DNA from: Alphaproteobacteria bacterium UBA3768
Lineage (GTDB): Bacteria > Pseudomonadota > Alphaproteobacteria > CAAHEQ01 > UBA3637
DNA length: 64,000 bases
Reading direction: 5' to 3'
Assembly (NCBI GenBank): GCA_002372315.1
Contig: DFFU01000004.1
Location: 34,750 to 98,749 of the forward strand
Part shown: piece after piece, positions 56,774 through 64,000 of the stretch
Layout of the letters: the number at the start of each line of letters is the position of its first letter
How positions within the stretch are numbered: the stretch's first letter is position 1
Position numbers and translations under genes: made by a program
Notes under the pieces: generated by a model
What the model was told of the DNA's origin: nothing
What the model saw: the letters and a program-made list of their open reading frames with translations, nothing else
The model's database searches: none

Positions 56774-58195
56774 ATGAATAAAAAAATATCAGATTATTAT
56801 ATTCAATCATACGTTCCAAAAGAAAAATCGTCTCTTAAGAAAAAATTAAAAATATTATCCTTGTGGGGATTGGGAATAGGAAGTGCTTTTTGGGGATCAC
56901 AGGTAGCTATTAATAAAATATTTAAAGAAAAAAATTCTACAGTCGTAGATATTCAAGAAGGCAAAATAGATTATCAATCATTGATTACTCAAACAACAGA
57001 TGAAGAGGACAAAAATACTTTATTGCAGCTTATAAAATGGGCGGAAGAGATTCCATCGGGTAGAAACGTACTAAATGCGTTAAAAAAACACAAAACCCAG
57101 CTTTTTATGCTGAATTTAGTTGGTGATGAATATGGCGTTTCTTTTCCTGATTTATCAGGAGTTTGTCTAAATTCAGCTTTGCTCAATCAGGATGAAAATA
57201 GGTATTTGGCGTTTGCCGCATTTATTCATGAAGCTGAACACATTCGTGTGATGGGGCTATCGCATCAAAACGGGATAGGTTTAACCAGTTTCCAATCCTT
57301 AGATGACCAATATATTTTTGGAACGATAAATGAATCTCTGGCTGTACGTAAGAGTGTACAGGCTGTTCAAGAACTGATAAAAAAACACCCTGATTGGCCT
57401 TATGCGAAAAAATGGCAAGATTTATTGAATAGGGAATATGCTACAAAGGGAAATTTAAAGCACATTGCTGATTTAGCTTTTGAAAAGCGAATGGAAAATT
57501 TGACGGGACTAGGGGCTTCCTTACATTATGAAACACATATTCCACAAATCAAGGAAGAAATTCAAAATCAAAGAAAATTTCCTAAAAATCCTGATTGGAA
57601 CCAAATTATCAAAATGATAACAGATAATGAGGTTAAAAGTGTATCTGTATTTCCTGTACCAAGTTTCTATATGGCACGAAGTATGATTTTCAACGAAATG
57701 GCAAAGCAAGAGGAAAATATTGGAAATTATACCCCTAAATTAAAAGACTTGGATTTAAGTTGTATTATTAAGAATAAAGCTAGCATGCTCAAAAAAGGTG
57801 ATTTTTGTGATTGCATCTGTCGGGACATTGCCTATATGGCTGAGGAAATATATCAATATCACAAAAACGATAAAGATATAAAAGAATGGTTTTCTGAGTT
57901 ACAAAAATTGATGCCCAAAAAACAAATTGAAAAAATAAAAAGCCCAAACAAGAATAATTTAAAATGGAATGATAAAGAATTAAATGATTTTTTATCCAAG
58001 CAAGACAATTTTGAATATTTAAAGAAAGCCCAAAAGTTATTATCTAGTGATAAGTTAAAAGTCGTAACTTCTAGTGAAGCAGCTTATTTTTACCTTCGCC
58101 AAAGACAAAATCTTTTTAAAATTTATGATGAACTCTTTTTTGAAAATGAAAATAGACAATTAATTTCACGAAAAAGGTCATCTGAGAATCATTAA
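56774..58195 (+). CDS. Predicted membrane-anchored zinc metalloprotease, copy 2
   Basis: 473 residues. One N-terminal membrane segment (ILSLWGLGIGSAFWGSQVAI, about 27-46) replaces the lipobox of copy 1. HEAEH lies at 152-156 (AAFIHEAEHIRVMGL) with the third-ligand Glu at 187 (INESLAVRKS), the same spacing as in copy 1. Later shared blocks are NPDWNQIIKMITDNEV and DLDLSCIIKNKAS. The last 100 residues are Lys-rich and unique. It has an AGGAG site and lies 66 bp before phoH. Both copies keep the catalytic residues, so both may be active. Confidence 0.7.
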   Translation: MNKKISDYYIQSYVPKEKSSLKKKLKILSLWGLGIGSAFWGSQVAINKIFKEKNSTVVDIQEGKIDYQSLITQTTDEEDKNTLLQLIKWAEEIPSGRNVLNALKKHKTQLFMLNLVGDEYGVSFPDLSGVCLNSALLNQDENRYLAFAAFIHEAEHIRVMGLSHQNGIGLTSFQSLDDQYIFGTINESLAVRKSVQAVQELIKKHPDWPYAKKWQDLLNREYATKGNLKHIADLAFEKRMENLTGLGASLHYETHIPQIKEEIQNQRKFPKNPDWNQIIKMITDNEVKSVSVFPVPSFYMARSMIFNEMAKQEENIGNYTPKLKDLDLSCIIKNKASMLKKGDFCDCICRDIAYMAEEIYQYHKNDKDIKEWFSELQKLMPKKQIEKIKSPNKNNLKWNDKELNDFLSKQDNFEYLKKAQKLLSSDKLKVVTSSEAAYFYLRQRQNLFKIYDELFFENENRQLISRKRSSENH

Positions 58196-58261
58196 AAACA
58201 ATACTTGATTTTATTTGAAAACTAAGATATAGTTGAAATCAAGCAAAAGAAAGGATAAGCA

Positions 58262-58933
58262 ATGAGTGAAGATTTAACCCTAAAAACAAAATTAAAACAC
58301 ATTAATCCGCGCACTGCCAATCAAAGTGCTTTTATTGAAGCAATGAATACCCATGATTTGACTTTTGGTATGGGGCCAGCAGGTACAGGAAAAACTTATT
58401 TGGCTGTGGCAAAAGCTGTGGCAGAAATGGAAGCCAAGAAAGTGGATAAAATTATATTGACGCGTCCAGCAGTAGAGGCTGGGGAAAACTTGGGATTTTT
58501 GCCTGGTGATTTAAAAGAAAAGATAGACCCGTATTTACGCCCACTTTATGATGCCCTTTATGAAATGTTGCCTCGTGATATAGTAGATAAAAAGATCCAA
58601 AATGGTGAAATTGAAATTGCGCCTTTGGCATATATGCGGGGGCGGACTTTATCCCATGCGGTTGTCATTTTGGATGAAGCGCAAAACACAACTCCAATGC
58701 AAATGAAAATGTTTTTAACTCGTCTGGGTGAGGGATCAAAAATGGTCGTTAATGGTGATTTGACCCAAACAGATTTGCCACGAGGAATGGAATCTGGATT
58801 AAAAGAAGCAGAACGTGTTTTGTCTAAAATAACTGAGGTGGCTTTCATCCAATTTGATGACCATGATGTCGTACGCCATGGTCTGGTATCCAAGATTGTA
58901 AATGCTTATGCGAAAGATAAAGAATGCAAGTAG
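58262..58933 (+). CDS. ybeZ: PhoH-like ATPase, short form
   Basis: 223 residues; PhoH/YbeZ proteins usually have about 320, so the N-terminal 100 residues that carry the KH-like part are missing. The ATPase core is complete: GMGPAGTGKTYLAVAKAV (Walker A), RPAVEAGENLGFLPGD, VVILDEAQNTTPMQM (Walker B) and GDLTQTDLP. PhoH works with YbeY in rRNA maturation and RNA metabolism. The ATG at 58262 follows AAAGGA, and I find no longer frame upstream, so the short form seems real. It overlaps ybeY by 10 bp. Confidence 0.92.
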   Translation: MSEDLTLKTKLKHINPRTANQSAFIEAMNTHDLTFGMGPAGTGKTYLAVAKAVAEMEAKKVDKIILTRPAVEAGENLGFLPGDLKEKIDPYLRPLYDALYEMLPRDIVDKKIQNGEIEIAPLAYMRGRTLSHAVVILDEAQNTTPMQMKMFLTRLGEGSKMVVNGDLTQTDLPRGMESGLKEAERVLSKITEVAFIQFDDHDVVRHGLVSKIVNAYAKDKECK

Positions 58934-59361
58934 ACATACAAGTACAAAAATTTTGTTATTATCTGCGTATATGGTGTTTAAAATCCTTTTGTAAAAAAGT
59001 CATTCAAAATGCATGGATGGGGGATGAAAAAGCCGAAGTTTCTGTTGTTTTAGCAGATGATGGTTTTGTACAATCCCTAAATAAGCAGTATCGTCATAAA
59101 GATCAACCAACCAATGTCTTATCCTTTGAAAATGAAGGATTATTAGCGGGGGATATTGTAGTGGCCTATCAAACTACCTTGCGTGAATCAAAAGAAAAAG
59201 AAATTCCGTTCCATGCTCACTTGGCCCATCTACTTACCCATGGAGCATTACATTTACAAGGCTATGATCACTTGACAGATAAGCAGGCTGAAAAAATGGA
59301 AAAATTGGAAATTAAATTGTTAGCAAAATTGGGATATAGTAATTCTTATAAGGAATATTAA
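58924..59361 (+). CDS. ybeY: Endoribonuclease YbeY
   Basis: 145 residues. The zinc motif HGALHLQGYDH (within HLLTHGALHLQGYDHL) is intact, and NVLSFENEG matches the conserved 'TDVLSFP' segment in altered form. YbeY processes the 3' end of 16S rRNA and takes part in ribosome quality control. It starts inside phoH and ends directly before corC. Confidence 0.94.
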   Translation: MQVDIQVQKFCYYLRIWCLKSFCKKVIQNAWMGDEKAEVSVVLADDGFVQSLNKQYRHKDQPTNVLSFENEGLLAGDIVVAYQTTLRESKEKEIPFHAHLAHLLTHGALHLQGYDHLTDKQAEKMEKLEIKLLAKLGYSNSYKEY

Positions 59362-60231
59362 ATGTTTAATAAAATCAAAGAGCTATTTGAAAAACATCCA
59401 GAAGAAGATGAAGTTATTGAAACCATTGAAGAAATTATGGATGAGCGTGAAGAACGCGGAGATGATGTTTTGGTTGAAAAAGATGAAATGCTTCTTTTGA
59501 AAAATATGTTTAAATTGCGTGATAAAAGGGCAAGTGATGTGGCATTGCCAAGAGCTGAAATTTCGGCCATCCCCCTGACTGCAAAGCCATCGGATATTAA
59601 AAAAATAATTTTGCGTGACAAATATACCCGCTTACCAGTTTATGATAAAACATTGGATAATATAGTTGGTGTTTTACATACAAAAGATTTACTATATACA
59701 GTTTTAAAAAACGAACCTTTAAATTTATTGAAAATTATGAATAAGCATGTTTGCTTTGTCGCCCCCAGCATGCGTGCTTTGGATTTACTGAGGGACATGC
59801 AGTCTAAAGGTATTCAACTGGCTGTTGTTATTGATGAATTTGGTGGAACTTTGGGATTAATCACTTTGGAAGATTTATTGGAAGAAATTGTGGGAGAAAT
59901 TGAGGATGAGCATGACTTATTGGATAGTCCACCAGAATTAAAGAAAATATCCGATAAAGCCATTGAGGCAGATGCTCGTATAGAATTAGAACGTGTTGAA
60001 AAAATGATAGGACATTTTTTGACAAGTGATGATAAAGAGGCTGAAATAGATACAGTCGGTGGTTTAGTATTTTATACAGCGGGACGCTTGCCTTATAAAG
60101 GCGAGGTTATTACTCATCCATCAGGCATCAGATTTCAGGTTATTGATGTCGATACACGGCGTATAAAAAAAGTACGCATTACTCGATTTGAAAACCTGCG
60201 TAAAAAGAATACCAAAAATAAAAATCCATAA
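59362..60231 (+). CDS. CorC/HlyC-type CBS domain protein
   Basis: 289 residues. Two CBS domains (VALPRAEISAIPLTAKPSDI; VCFVAPSMRALDLLRDMQSK, then LAVVIDEFGGTLGLITLEDLLEEIVGEI) are followed by the CorC_HlyC transporter-associated domain (AEIDTVGGLVFYTAGRLPYKGE). The DUF21 membrane part is absent, as in YbeX/CorC of the ybeZYX operon. Linked to magnesium/cobalt resistance and ribosome metabolism. The usual next gene, lnt, is not there; the operon ends here. Confidence 0.93.
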   Translation: MFNKIKELFEKHPEEDEVIETIEEIMDEREERGDDVLVEKDEMLLLKNMFKLRDKRASDVALPRAEISAIPLTAKPSDIKKIILRDKYTRLPVYDKTLDNIVGVLHTKDLLYTVLKNEPLNLLKIMNKHVCFVAPSMRALDLLRDMQSKGIQLAVVIDEFGGTLGLITLEDLLEEIVGEIEDEHDLLDSPPELKKISDKAIEADARIELERVEKMIGHFLTSDDKEAEIDTVGGLVFYTAGRLPYKGEVITHPSGIRFQVIDVDTRRIKKVRITRFENLRKKNTKNKNP

Positions 60232-60351
60232 TGGGTTATTAAAAGTATATATCATTGTATTTTAAAGATTATTTTTGCTTGTTTTATTCTTGACAAAACA
60301 AATCAAGATAAACATTTGTTATCTGTTTTCACAATAAACAAAGGAGGGAAT

Positions 60352-60627
60352 ATGAAAACAAAAGTTGATATGAAATCAGGAAATGATTGTTTGACGCGTG
60401 AGGAAAAAGATCTTTTAAAGGCAGAGATTCGTGGTGCATGGAGTGAATTTCCTTTAGAGATGAAACGCTATATTTATGAAACGAAAAAACAAAAATTACA
60501 GGTACTTTATATGATTCAAGATTGGGCAAAGAATAATGGACATCAGGTAATTGTTGATTTAATTTCGCGTCGCATTGCTCATAAAGAAGAAAAATTGAAA
60601 AAAATAAAAGAAGAAGTTGGTGAATAA
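60352..60627 (+). CDS. Small charged protein, 91 residues
   Basis: The ATG at 60352 is preceded by a strong AAGGAGG site. The protein is helical and Lys/Glu-rich: LTREEKDLLKAEIRGAWSEF, PLEMKRYIYETKKQKLQVLY, and a Lys-rich tail. No signal peptide and no known family. A TTGACA box lies at 60290-60295 upstream but no good -10 box was found at the right distance. It lies 19 bp before the LuxR-type gene and is probably co-transcribed with it. Confidence 0.65.
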   Translation: MKTKVDMKSGNDCLTREEKDLLKAEIRGAWSEFPLEMKRYIYETKKQKLQVLYMIQDWAKNNGHQVIVDLISRRIAHKEEKLKKIKEEVGE

Positions 60628-60646
60628 ATTTAAGAAAGGAAGAGCC

Positions 60647-60886
60647 ATGAATAATCTATACAACAAAGAAAATTATGCTTTGGAAAATGGTCTTTTCCTT
60701 TCACCGCGTCAGGTGGCGGTGCTACAGGAACTGGCCAAAGGACAATCCAATAAACAAATAGCAAACACTCTCAATATCGCCGAACCGACAGTTAAAATGC
60801 ATATTAGTGCATTATTAAGGGCTTTGGGGGCTCAAAATCGGGTGCAAATTTTGATCAAAGCAACCCAAAAAGGATTTATTTCATAA
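60647..60886 (+). CDS. Stand-alone LuxR-type HTH regulator, 79 residues
   Basis: Consists almost only of a GerE/LuxR helix-turn-helix: FLSPRQVAVLQELAKGQSNK, then QIANTLNIAEPTVKMHISAL and ALGAQNRVQILI. No receiver or ligand-binding domain is attached. Such short proteins can act like GerE, or pair with a partner protein. The start at 60647 follows AAAGGA. Co-location with a 91-residue charged protein and a giant repeat protein suggests that it may control one of them; this is inference. Confidence 0.88.
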   Translation: MNNLYNKENYALENGLFLSPRQVAVLQELAKGQSNKQIANTLNIAEPTVKMHISALLRALGAQNRVQILIKATQKGFIS

Positions 60887-60914
60887 AAAAAGTTGTATTT
60901 ATTTCATTTTTTTA

Positions 60915-60942
60915 TTGACAAACGCTTGATTTGTGTTAAACT
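60915..60942 (+). promoter_or_regulatory. Predicted promoter for the giant ORF
   Basis: TTGACA (60915-60920), a 16-bp spacer and TAAACT (60937-60942). The -10 box overlaps the left arm of the hairpin at 60938-60963. Confidence 0.55.
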
Positions 60943-60967
60943 AGGTCCGATAAGGCCTAGTTTTTTT
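60938..60967 (+). terminator. Terminator after the LuxR-type gene
   Basis: AAACTAGG (60938-60945) pairs perfectly with CCTAGTTT (60956-60963), followed by a run of T. It lies 51 bp after the stop of the LuxR-type gene and 15 bp before the giant ORF. Confidence 0.75.
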
Positions 60968-60981
60968 ATGGAGGGTGCTGA

Positions 60982-63900
60982 ATGGCTGATACTTTAGAGA
61001 CGCTTTTAAATGACATTCAAATGGGCTACACAACCAACTTGATTCCTATGCTGGATAATCTTTCACCGGAAAAAATTATAGAACAGCTCGGACCTGGGGG
61101 ATATGATGAGTTATTTAATGCGGCATTGGATTCTGGTAATGCTGATATGGTGAAGTTATTGTTACGTCGTTCCAATTTGATACAAGGTCCAATGGAAGCT
61201 TTTGTGGACTCTTTGAAAGATGGTGAAATAAAAACAGAACTTAGTAATTTTATTAGATCTGTCAACAGAACAAACTTGCAAAGTTATAAAGGTAAATGGA
61301 AGGAATGGCAAGCGGAACTAAAAAAAGCCAAACAAAAGGGCTATAATGATTTAGCAGATCGTCTTGAAAGACGGATGGAGTTTGAAAATAATCGTCGGTT
61401 AGAAAATGAAGGCAAACGTCCAGCTGGTATAAGTGAGAATCGCTGGTTCATGGATGAAAAGGCATGGATTATGGATGGCTTTGGTCGTATGGAATTTGAT
61501 ATGTATGGTCAAGATAATGCAGAAGCAATTATGGATGAGTTGCGAACAAATGGTATTCGTATAGACGATTATACGGCTCATATTAAAGATGCCAAAACAG
61601 ATGCTTTAAATGATTATCGTATCTATGTAAATGCAGAGGATGTCGATAAGTTAAAAAACTTTTTACAACAAAAGCGAGATGATGTAATGAATCAAGAAAC
61701 TTTGGAGACACTACGAGAACCCTTGAGTGATGATGAGTTTGAAAATGATGAACCATTAACACAAGCAAATGCTGTTCCTGTGGACATTTTGAATAAATTA
61801 AGAGGAGAAGTGGAAAATAAAGTAGTAACTCCTTCAAAATCAGATAAAAAAAAGATGCCTTTATGGATGCCAACAGGTATGATGCCTCGTTTTACAGAAG
61901 AACAAGTTGAAGATAATGTGGCGACACCTGAACAAGAAGCACAAAAACCTGAAGTCCAAAATGGACAAGCATTAGATAATGATTATTCTTTTATAAATCC
62001 TGATATGGAAGTGCAAGATTTTGATGGTTCAGGCAGTGCTCCGCAAAATAAGGTTGAAGCAAAAGTTAAGAAGGCTAAGAAGCCTGAAAATAGGAAAATG
62101 CCTTTATGGATGCCAACAGGTATGATGCCTCGTTTTACAGAAGAACAACTTGAAGACAATGTAGATCCAGGTAAACAAGGAACTCAACGACCTATTATCA
62201 AAAAGAGAAAACGGGTCATTGAGGAAGAAGCACAGACGATTGTCCAAGGTTCCAAAGCAAATGATAAAACATCAATTGAAAATAAGAACCCAAAGCAACA
62301 AGTTCAACAAGGAGAAGAAGAAATGGCAGATGAGAAAAAGATGGATAGTGTGATTAGTATCCCAGGAGAACGTGATGTTCGGGATAACGATTGGAAAAAA
62401 ATCGTTCAAGAATTGAATATTCAGCCAAAAGATTCTGAGGAACAATCTGAATGGCTCCTCGATGCAGAAGCATTAGCAGAATCTAAAGAATCTTTCGTTG
62501 AACGGGCTAATGCATGGCCTTCTGATAAACATGATAATAGAAATATATATGTCGTTTCTCCTCATGATGGAGAAAAAAGTGAGGATTTTTATGGCCCGAT
62601 GGCATATAGTGGTATTCGTAGTCCATTTCATCATGGAATTAAATTTCCTGAACTAACCAACAATGAAGACAGAGCTGATTTTGCAAAGTATACGCGTACA
62701 ATACATAAATTTTTTACTAATGTTGATGAATTGAGATATACAGATAAAAAAGCTCAAACGAAAGCTTTCATTAATGCAACTATGTTGTTAGCGACAGTTT
62801 ACGCACGTGCAGGAGATAAATTAACCGAGAAATTAGATTATACTCAATCTGATGATACACCAATGGATGAAATTTGTGGTTTAATTGGTAAAAAAGTTGA
62901 TGGTACCGATATGACAGATGCAGAGCAAATTAAGTTTCTATCTAATTTAGCTGACAGATATGTAGCTCAAATAAATAGTCGTTCTGTTGAAAAAACAAAA
63001 TCAACAGAAAAAACTGTTGTTAAATCCGAAGAAAAAGATGTCACTTCTAAAAGAAAAACGACAACAAAAGATGATATGACTTTTGCTGATCCAGATTCAG
63101 AAGGTATTGAGGCTTCTGCCAGTCCTGATGTTTCTCAACCTACTCAAACAACTGTTCAAGATGTGCCCCCTAAGAAGAAAACAACATTCCGTGATTTGAA
63201 TAAGTTGGATGCGCATATGAGCCCTGGTGAAGTATTGGCACGTTTGGAAGATGTTGAGTTACCCAAGAATGATAATGGGCAAAAGGTGTTATTGGATGAA
63301 ATAAAAAAACAATATCAACAAAAACAAGCCAATGCTGATTATGTGGTGCGGGGTTTAAATGGGCGTATTAATAATGGGGATATGTTGGCTTTTGCTCAAC
63401 ACATTGATAGTATTATTGATGATGGAGAACCAGATAACATTGATTTTGCTCAAGCACGTTCTGTTAAAATTCGCAGTTTAGAAAATTTAGATGCTCATTT
63501 GCAACTGGGGGAGGTGTTGGCTCGTTTGGAAGATGTGCGCGCCAAAACACAAAATTCTGATGAATCAGCCTTATTGGATTTAGTACGTGAAGAATATGAA
63601 AAGAAAAGAATTAATCCCAAGTATAAAATTGGTGCATTAAATGATTTAGTGGAAGATACGGCCGGTGTTAATTTGGCCGAACGCATTGATTTGACCATTG
63701 ATGATGGTGAAATTGAAAATGTGGATCGTATGATTATGGAGCCTGTTAGTGTGGAAAAAGACAATGTGCGTATCCCAAGTCAACCTCAAGTAAAACGCAA
63801 ATTGGGTATGAATAAGTTTCAAAGAATTGACATAGACCCAGATACCTTACCCAAGGCACCAAAATCGACTTCAAGAGTAGATGATGTTCCACCAACGGCA

Positions 63901-64000
63901 GATACAAGTGATTTGCCGCCTATTGTGGACGAGCAAGAAGATGTTGTTGTACGTCGTCGCGGTGGCAGACCTCAAATTGATGAAAATGATGAAGCAGATG
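60982..64000 (+). CDS. Giant repeat-containing protein, C-terminus outside the window
   Basis: The frame is open for 1006 codons from ATG 60982 (GGAGGG upstream) to the window edge with no stop. The N-terminus has an ankyrin-like stretch (YDELFNAALDSGNADMVKLL), then a Trp/Arg/Glu-rich helical region. A 17-residue motif MPLWMPTGMMPRFTEEQ occurs twice (residues 292 and 373; 51 bp identical). A more folded domain spans about 480-660, with a YVVSPHDGEKSEDFYGPMAY stretch. From residue 739 a 94-residue unit is repeated in tandem (LDAHxxxGEVLARLEDV ... IDDGExxN). No signal peptide, no membrane segment. Long acidic linkers separate the parts. No family recognised; a secreted effector or large scaffold is possible. 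Confidence 0.8.
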   Translation, partial: MADTLETLLNDIQMGYTTNLIPMLDNLSPEKIIEQLGPGGYDELFNAALDSGNADMVKLLLRRSNLIQGPMEAFVDSLKDGEIKTELSNFIRSVNRTNLQSYKGKWKEWQAELKKAKQKGYNDLADRLERRMEFENNRRLENEGKRPAGISENRWFMDEKAWIMDGFGRMEFDMYGQDNAEAIMDELRTNGIRIDDYTAHIKDAKTDALNDYRIYVNAEDVDKLKNFLQQKRDDVMNQETLETLREPLSDDEFENDEPLTQANAVPVDILNKLRGEVENKVVTPSKSDKKKMPLWMPTGMMPRFTEEQVEDNVATPEQEAQKPEVQNGQALDNDYSFINPDMEVQDFDGSGSAPQNKVEAKVKKAKKPENRKMPLWMPTGMMPRFTEEQLEDNVDPGKQGTQRPIIKKRKRVIEEEAQTIVQGSKANDKTSIENKNPKQQVQQGEEEMADEKKMDSVISIPGERDVRDNDWKKIVQELNIQPKDSEEQSEWLLDAEALAESKESFVERANAWPSDKHDNRNIYVVSPHDGEKSEDFYGPMAYSGIRSPFHHGIKFPELTNNEDRADFAKYTRTIHKFFTNVDELRYTDKKAQTKAFINATMLLATVYARAGDKLTEKLDYTQSDDTPMDEICGLIGKKVDGTDMTDAEQIKFLSNLADRYVAQINSRSVEKTKSTEKTVVKSEEKDVTSKRKTTTKDDMTFADPDSEGIEASASPDVSQPTQTTVQDVPPKKKTTFRDLNKLDAHMSPGEVLARLEDVELPKNDNGQKVLLDEIKKQYQQKQANADYVVRGLNGRINNGDMLAFAQHIDSIIDDGEPDNIDFAQARSVKIRSLENLDAHLQLGEVLARLEDVRAKTQNSDESALLDLVREEYEKKRINPKYKIGALNDLVEDTAGVNLAERIDLTIDDGEIENVDRMIMEPVSVEKDNVRIPSQPQVKRKLGMNKFQRIDIDPDTLPKAPKSTSRVDDVPPTADTSDLPPIVDEQEDVVVRRRGGRPQIDENDEAD
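61855..62148 (+). repeat. Exact 51-bp direct repeat in the giant ORF
   Basis: Bases 61855-61905 recur at 62098-62148 without a change, 243 bp apart, and keep the frame. Similarity goes on for about 15 bp on the right side with a few changes. Confidence 0.95.
63196..63759 (+). repeat. Tandem 282-bp coding repeat units
   Basis: Two units of 282 bp (94 codons) start at 63196 and 63478. Both encode 'L..LDAH...GEVLARLEDV', a Lys/Glu-rich helix, and 'IDDGE..N'. DNA identity is partial, so the duplication is not recent. More units may lie beyond the window. Confidence 0.75.

Noticed and set aside
61583..61873. 96-codon minus-strand frame rich in His and Leu
   Set aside because: Antisense to the open giant frame; no start signals.

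Overview
The window is A+T-rich DNA from an alphaproteobacterium. The evidence is a GcrA cell-cycle regulator, a HemY-type protein beside a small mitofilin-like protein, the gene order lepB-rnc-era-recO, a short HprK with EIIA-Man and HPr, the ftsE-ftsX-DUF218-plsC block opposite an MJ0042 zinc-ribbon gene, and the miaB-phoH-ybeY-corC block. Low GC, tightly overlapping genes, several small lineage-specific secreted proteins, glycogen enzymes and a GT10 fucosyltransferase suggest a host- or gut-associated lineage. That last point is inference; the species cannot be named from this window.

Layout. 1-2.7 kb: SPOR protein (cut by the window edge), M50 protease, serS. 2.7-5.8 kb: two tandem repeat-like paralogs, a second HExxH membrane protein and rmuC. 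5.8-9.2 kb (minus): ppiD, a mitofilin-like protein and hemY. 9.2-14.4 kb: glycogen branching (glgB) and debranching (glgX) enzymes around an unknown membrane-anchored protein. 14.4-16 kb: tRNA-Lys, a lipoprotein, a 49-aa protein and a gene-poor stretch that looks like a decayed insertion. 16-27.4 kb (minus): an amidase, an unknown amphipathic protein, gcrA-polA, and a long unit running lepB-rnc-era-recO-(Cys/His-tail protein)-xseB-nth-DUF2207-unknown. 27.5-31.8 kb (plus): lysS, tRNA-Arg, hprK-EIIA-HPr, two MlaD-type proteins and a DUF2155 protein. 31.8-39.6 kb (minus): a complete N-type F-ATPase operon atpDCQRBEFAG, followed by ihfB and accD. 39.6-48 kb: nadK, an outer-membrane barrel protein, ettA, a GT10 fucosyltransferase with unknown neighbours, dut, pgk and a Bor-like lipoprotein. 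48-52.6 kb (minus): ftsE-ftsX-DUF218-plsC-divergent anmK-isochorismatase-like. 52.6-60.3 kb (plus): zinc-ribbon protein, Sel1-like protein, miaB, two tandem predicted zinc metalloproteases, phoH, ybeY, corC. 60.3-64 kb: a small protein, a stand-alone LuxR-type HTH protein, and a very large open reading frame with internal repeats that runs off the right edge.

Most genes are housekeeping (translation, DNA repair, cell division, envelope maintenance, energy). The accessory material most worth attention is: the tandem HExxH proteins inside the miaB-phoH operon, the giant repeat ORF at the right edge, the N-ATPase with a two-carboxylate c-subunit motif, the GT10 cluster, the shortened mitofilin homolog, and proteins of known families that have lost key motifs (AnmK, the PolA proofreading domain). 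Promoters with near-consensus -35/-10 elements and 16-18 bp spacers are common and are listed where clear. No CRISPR array, intact transposase, rRNA or riboswitch was seen.
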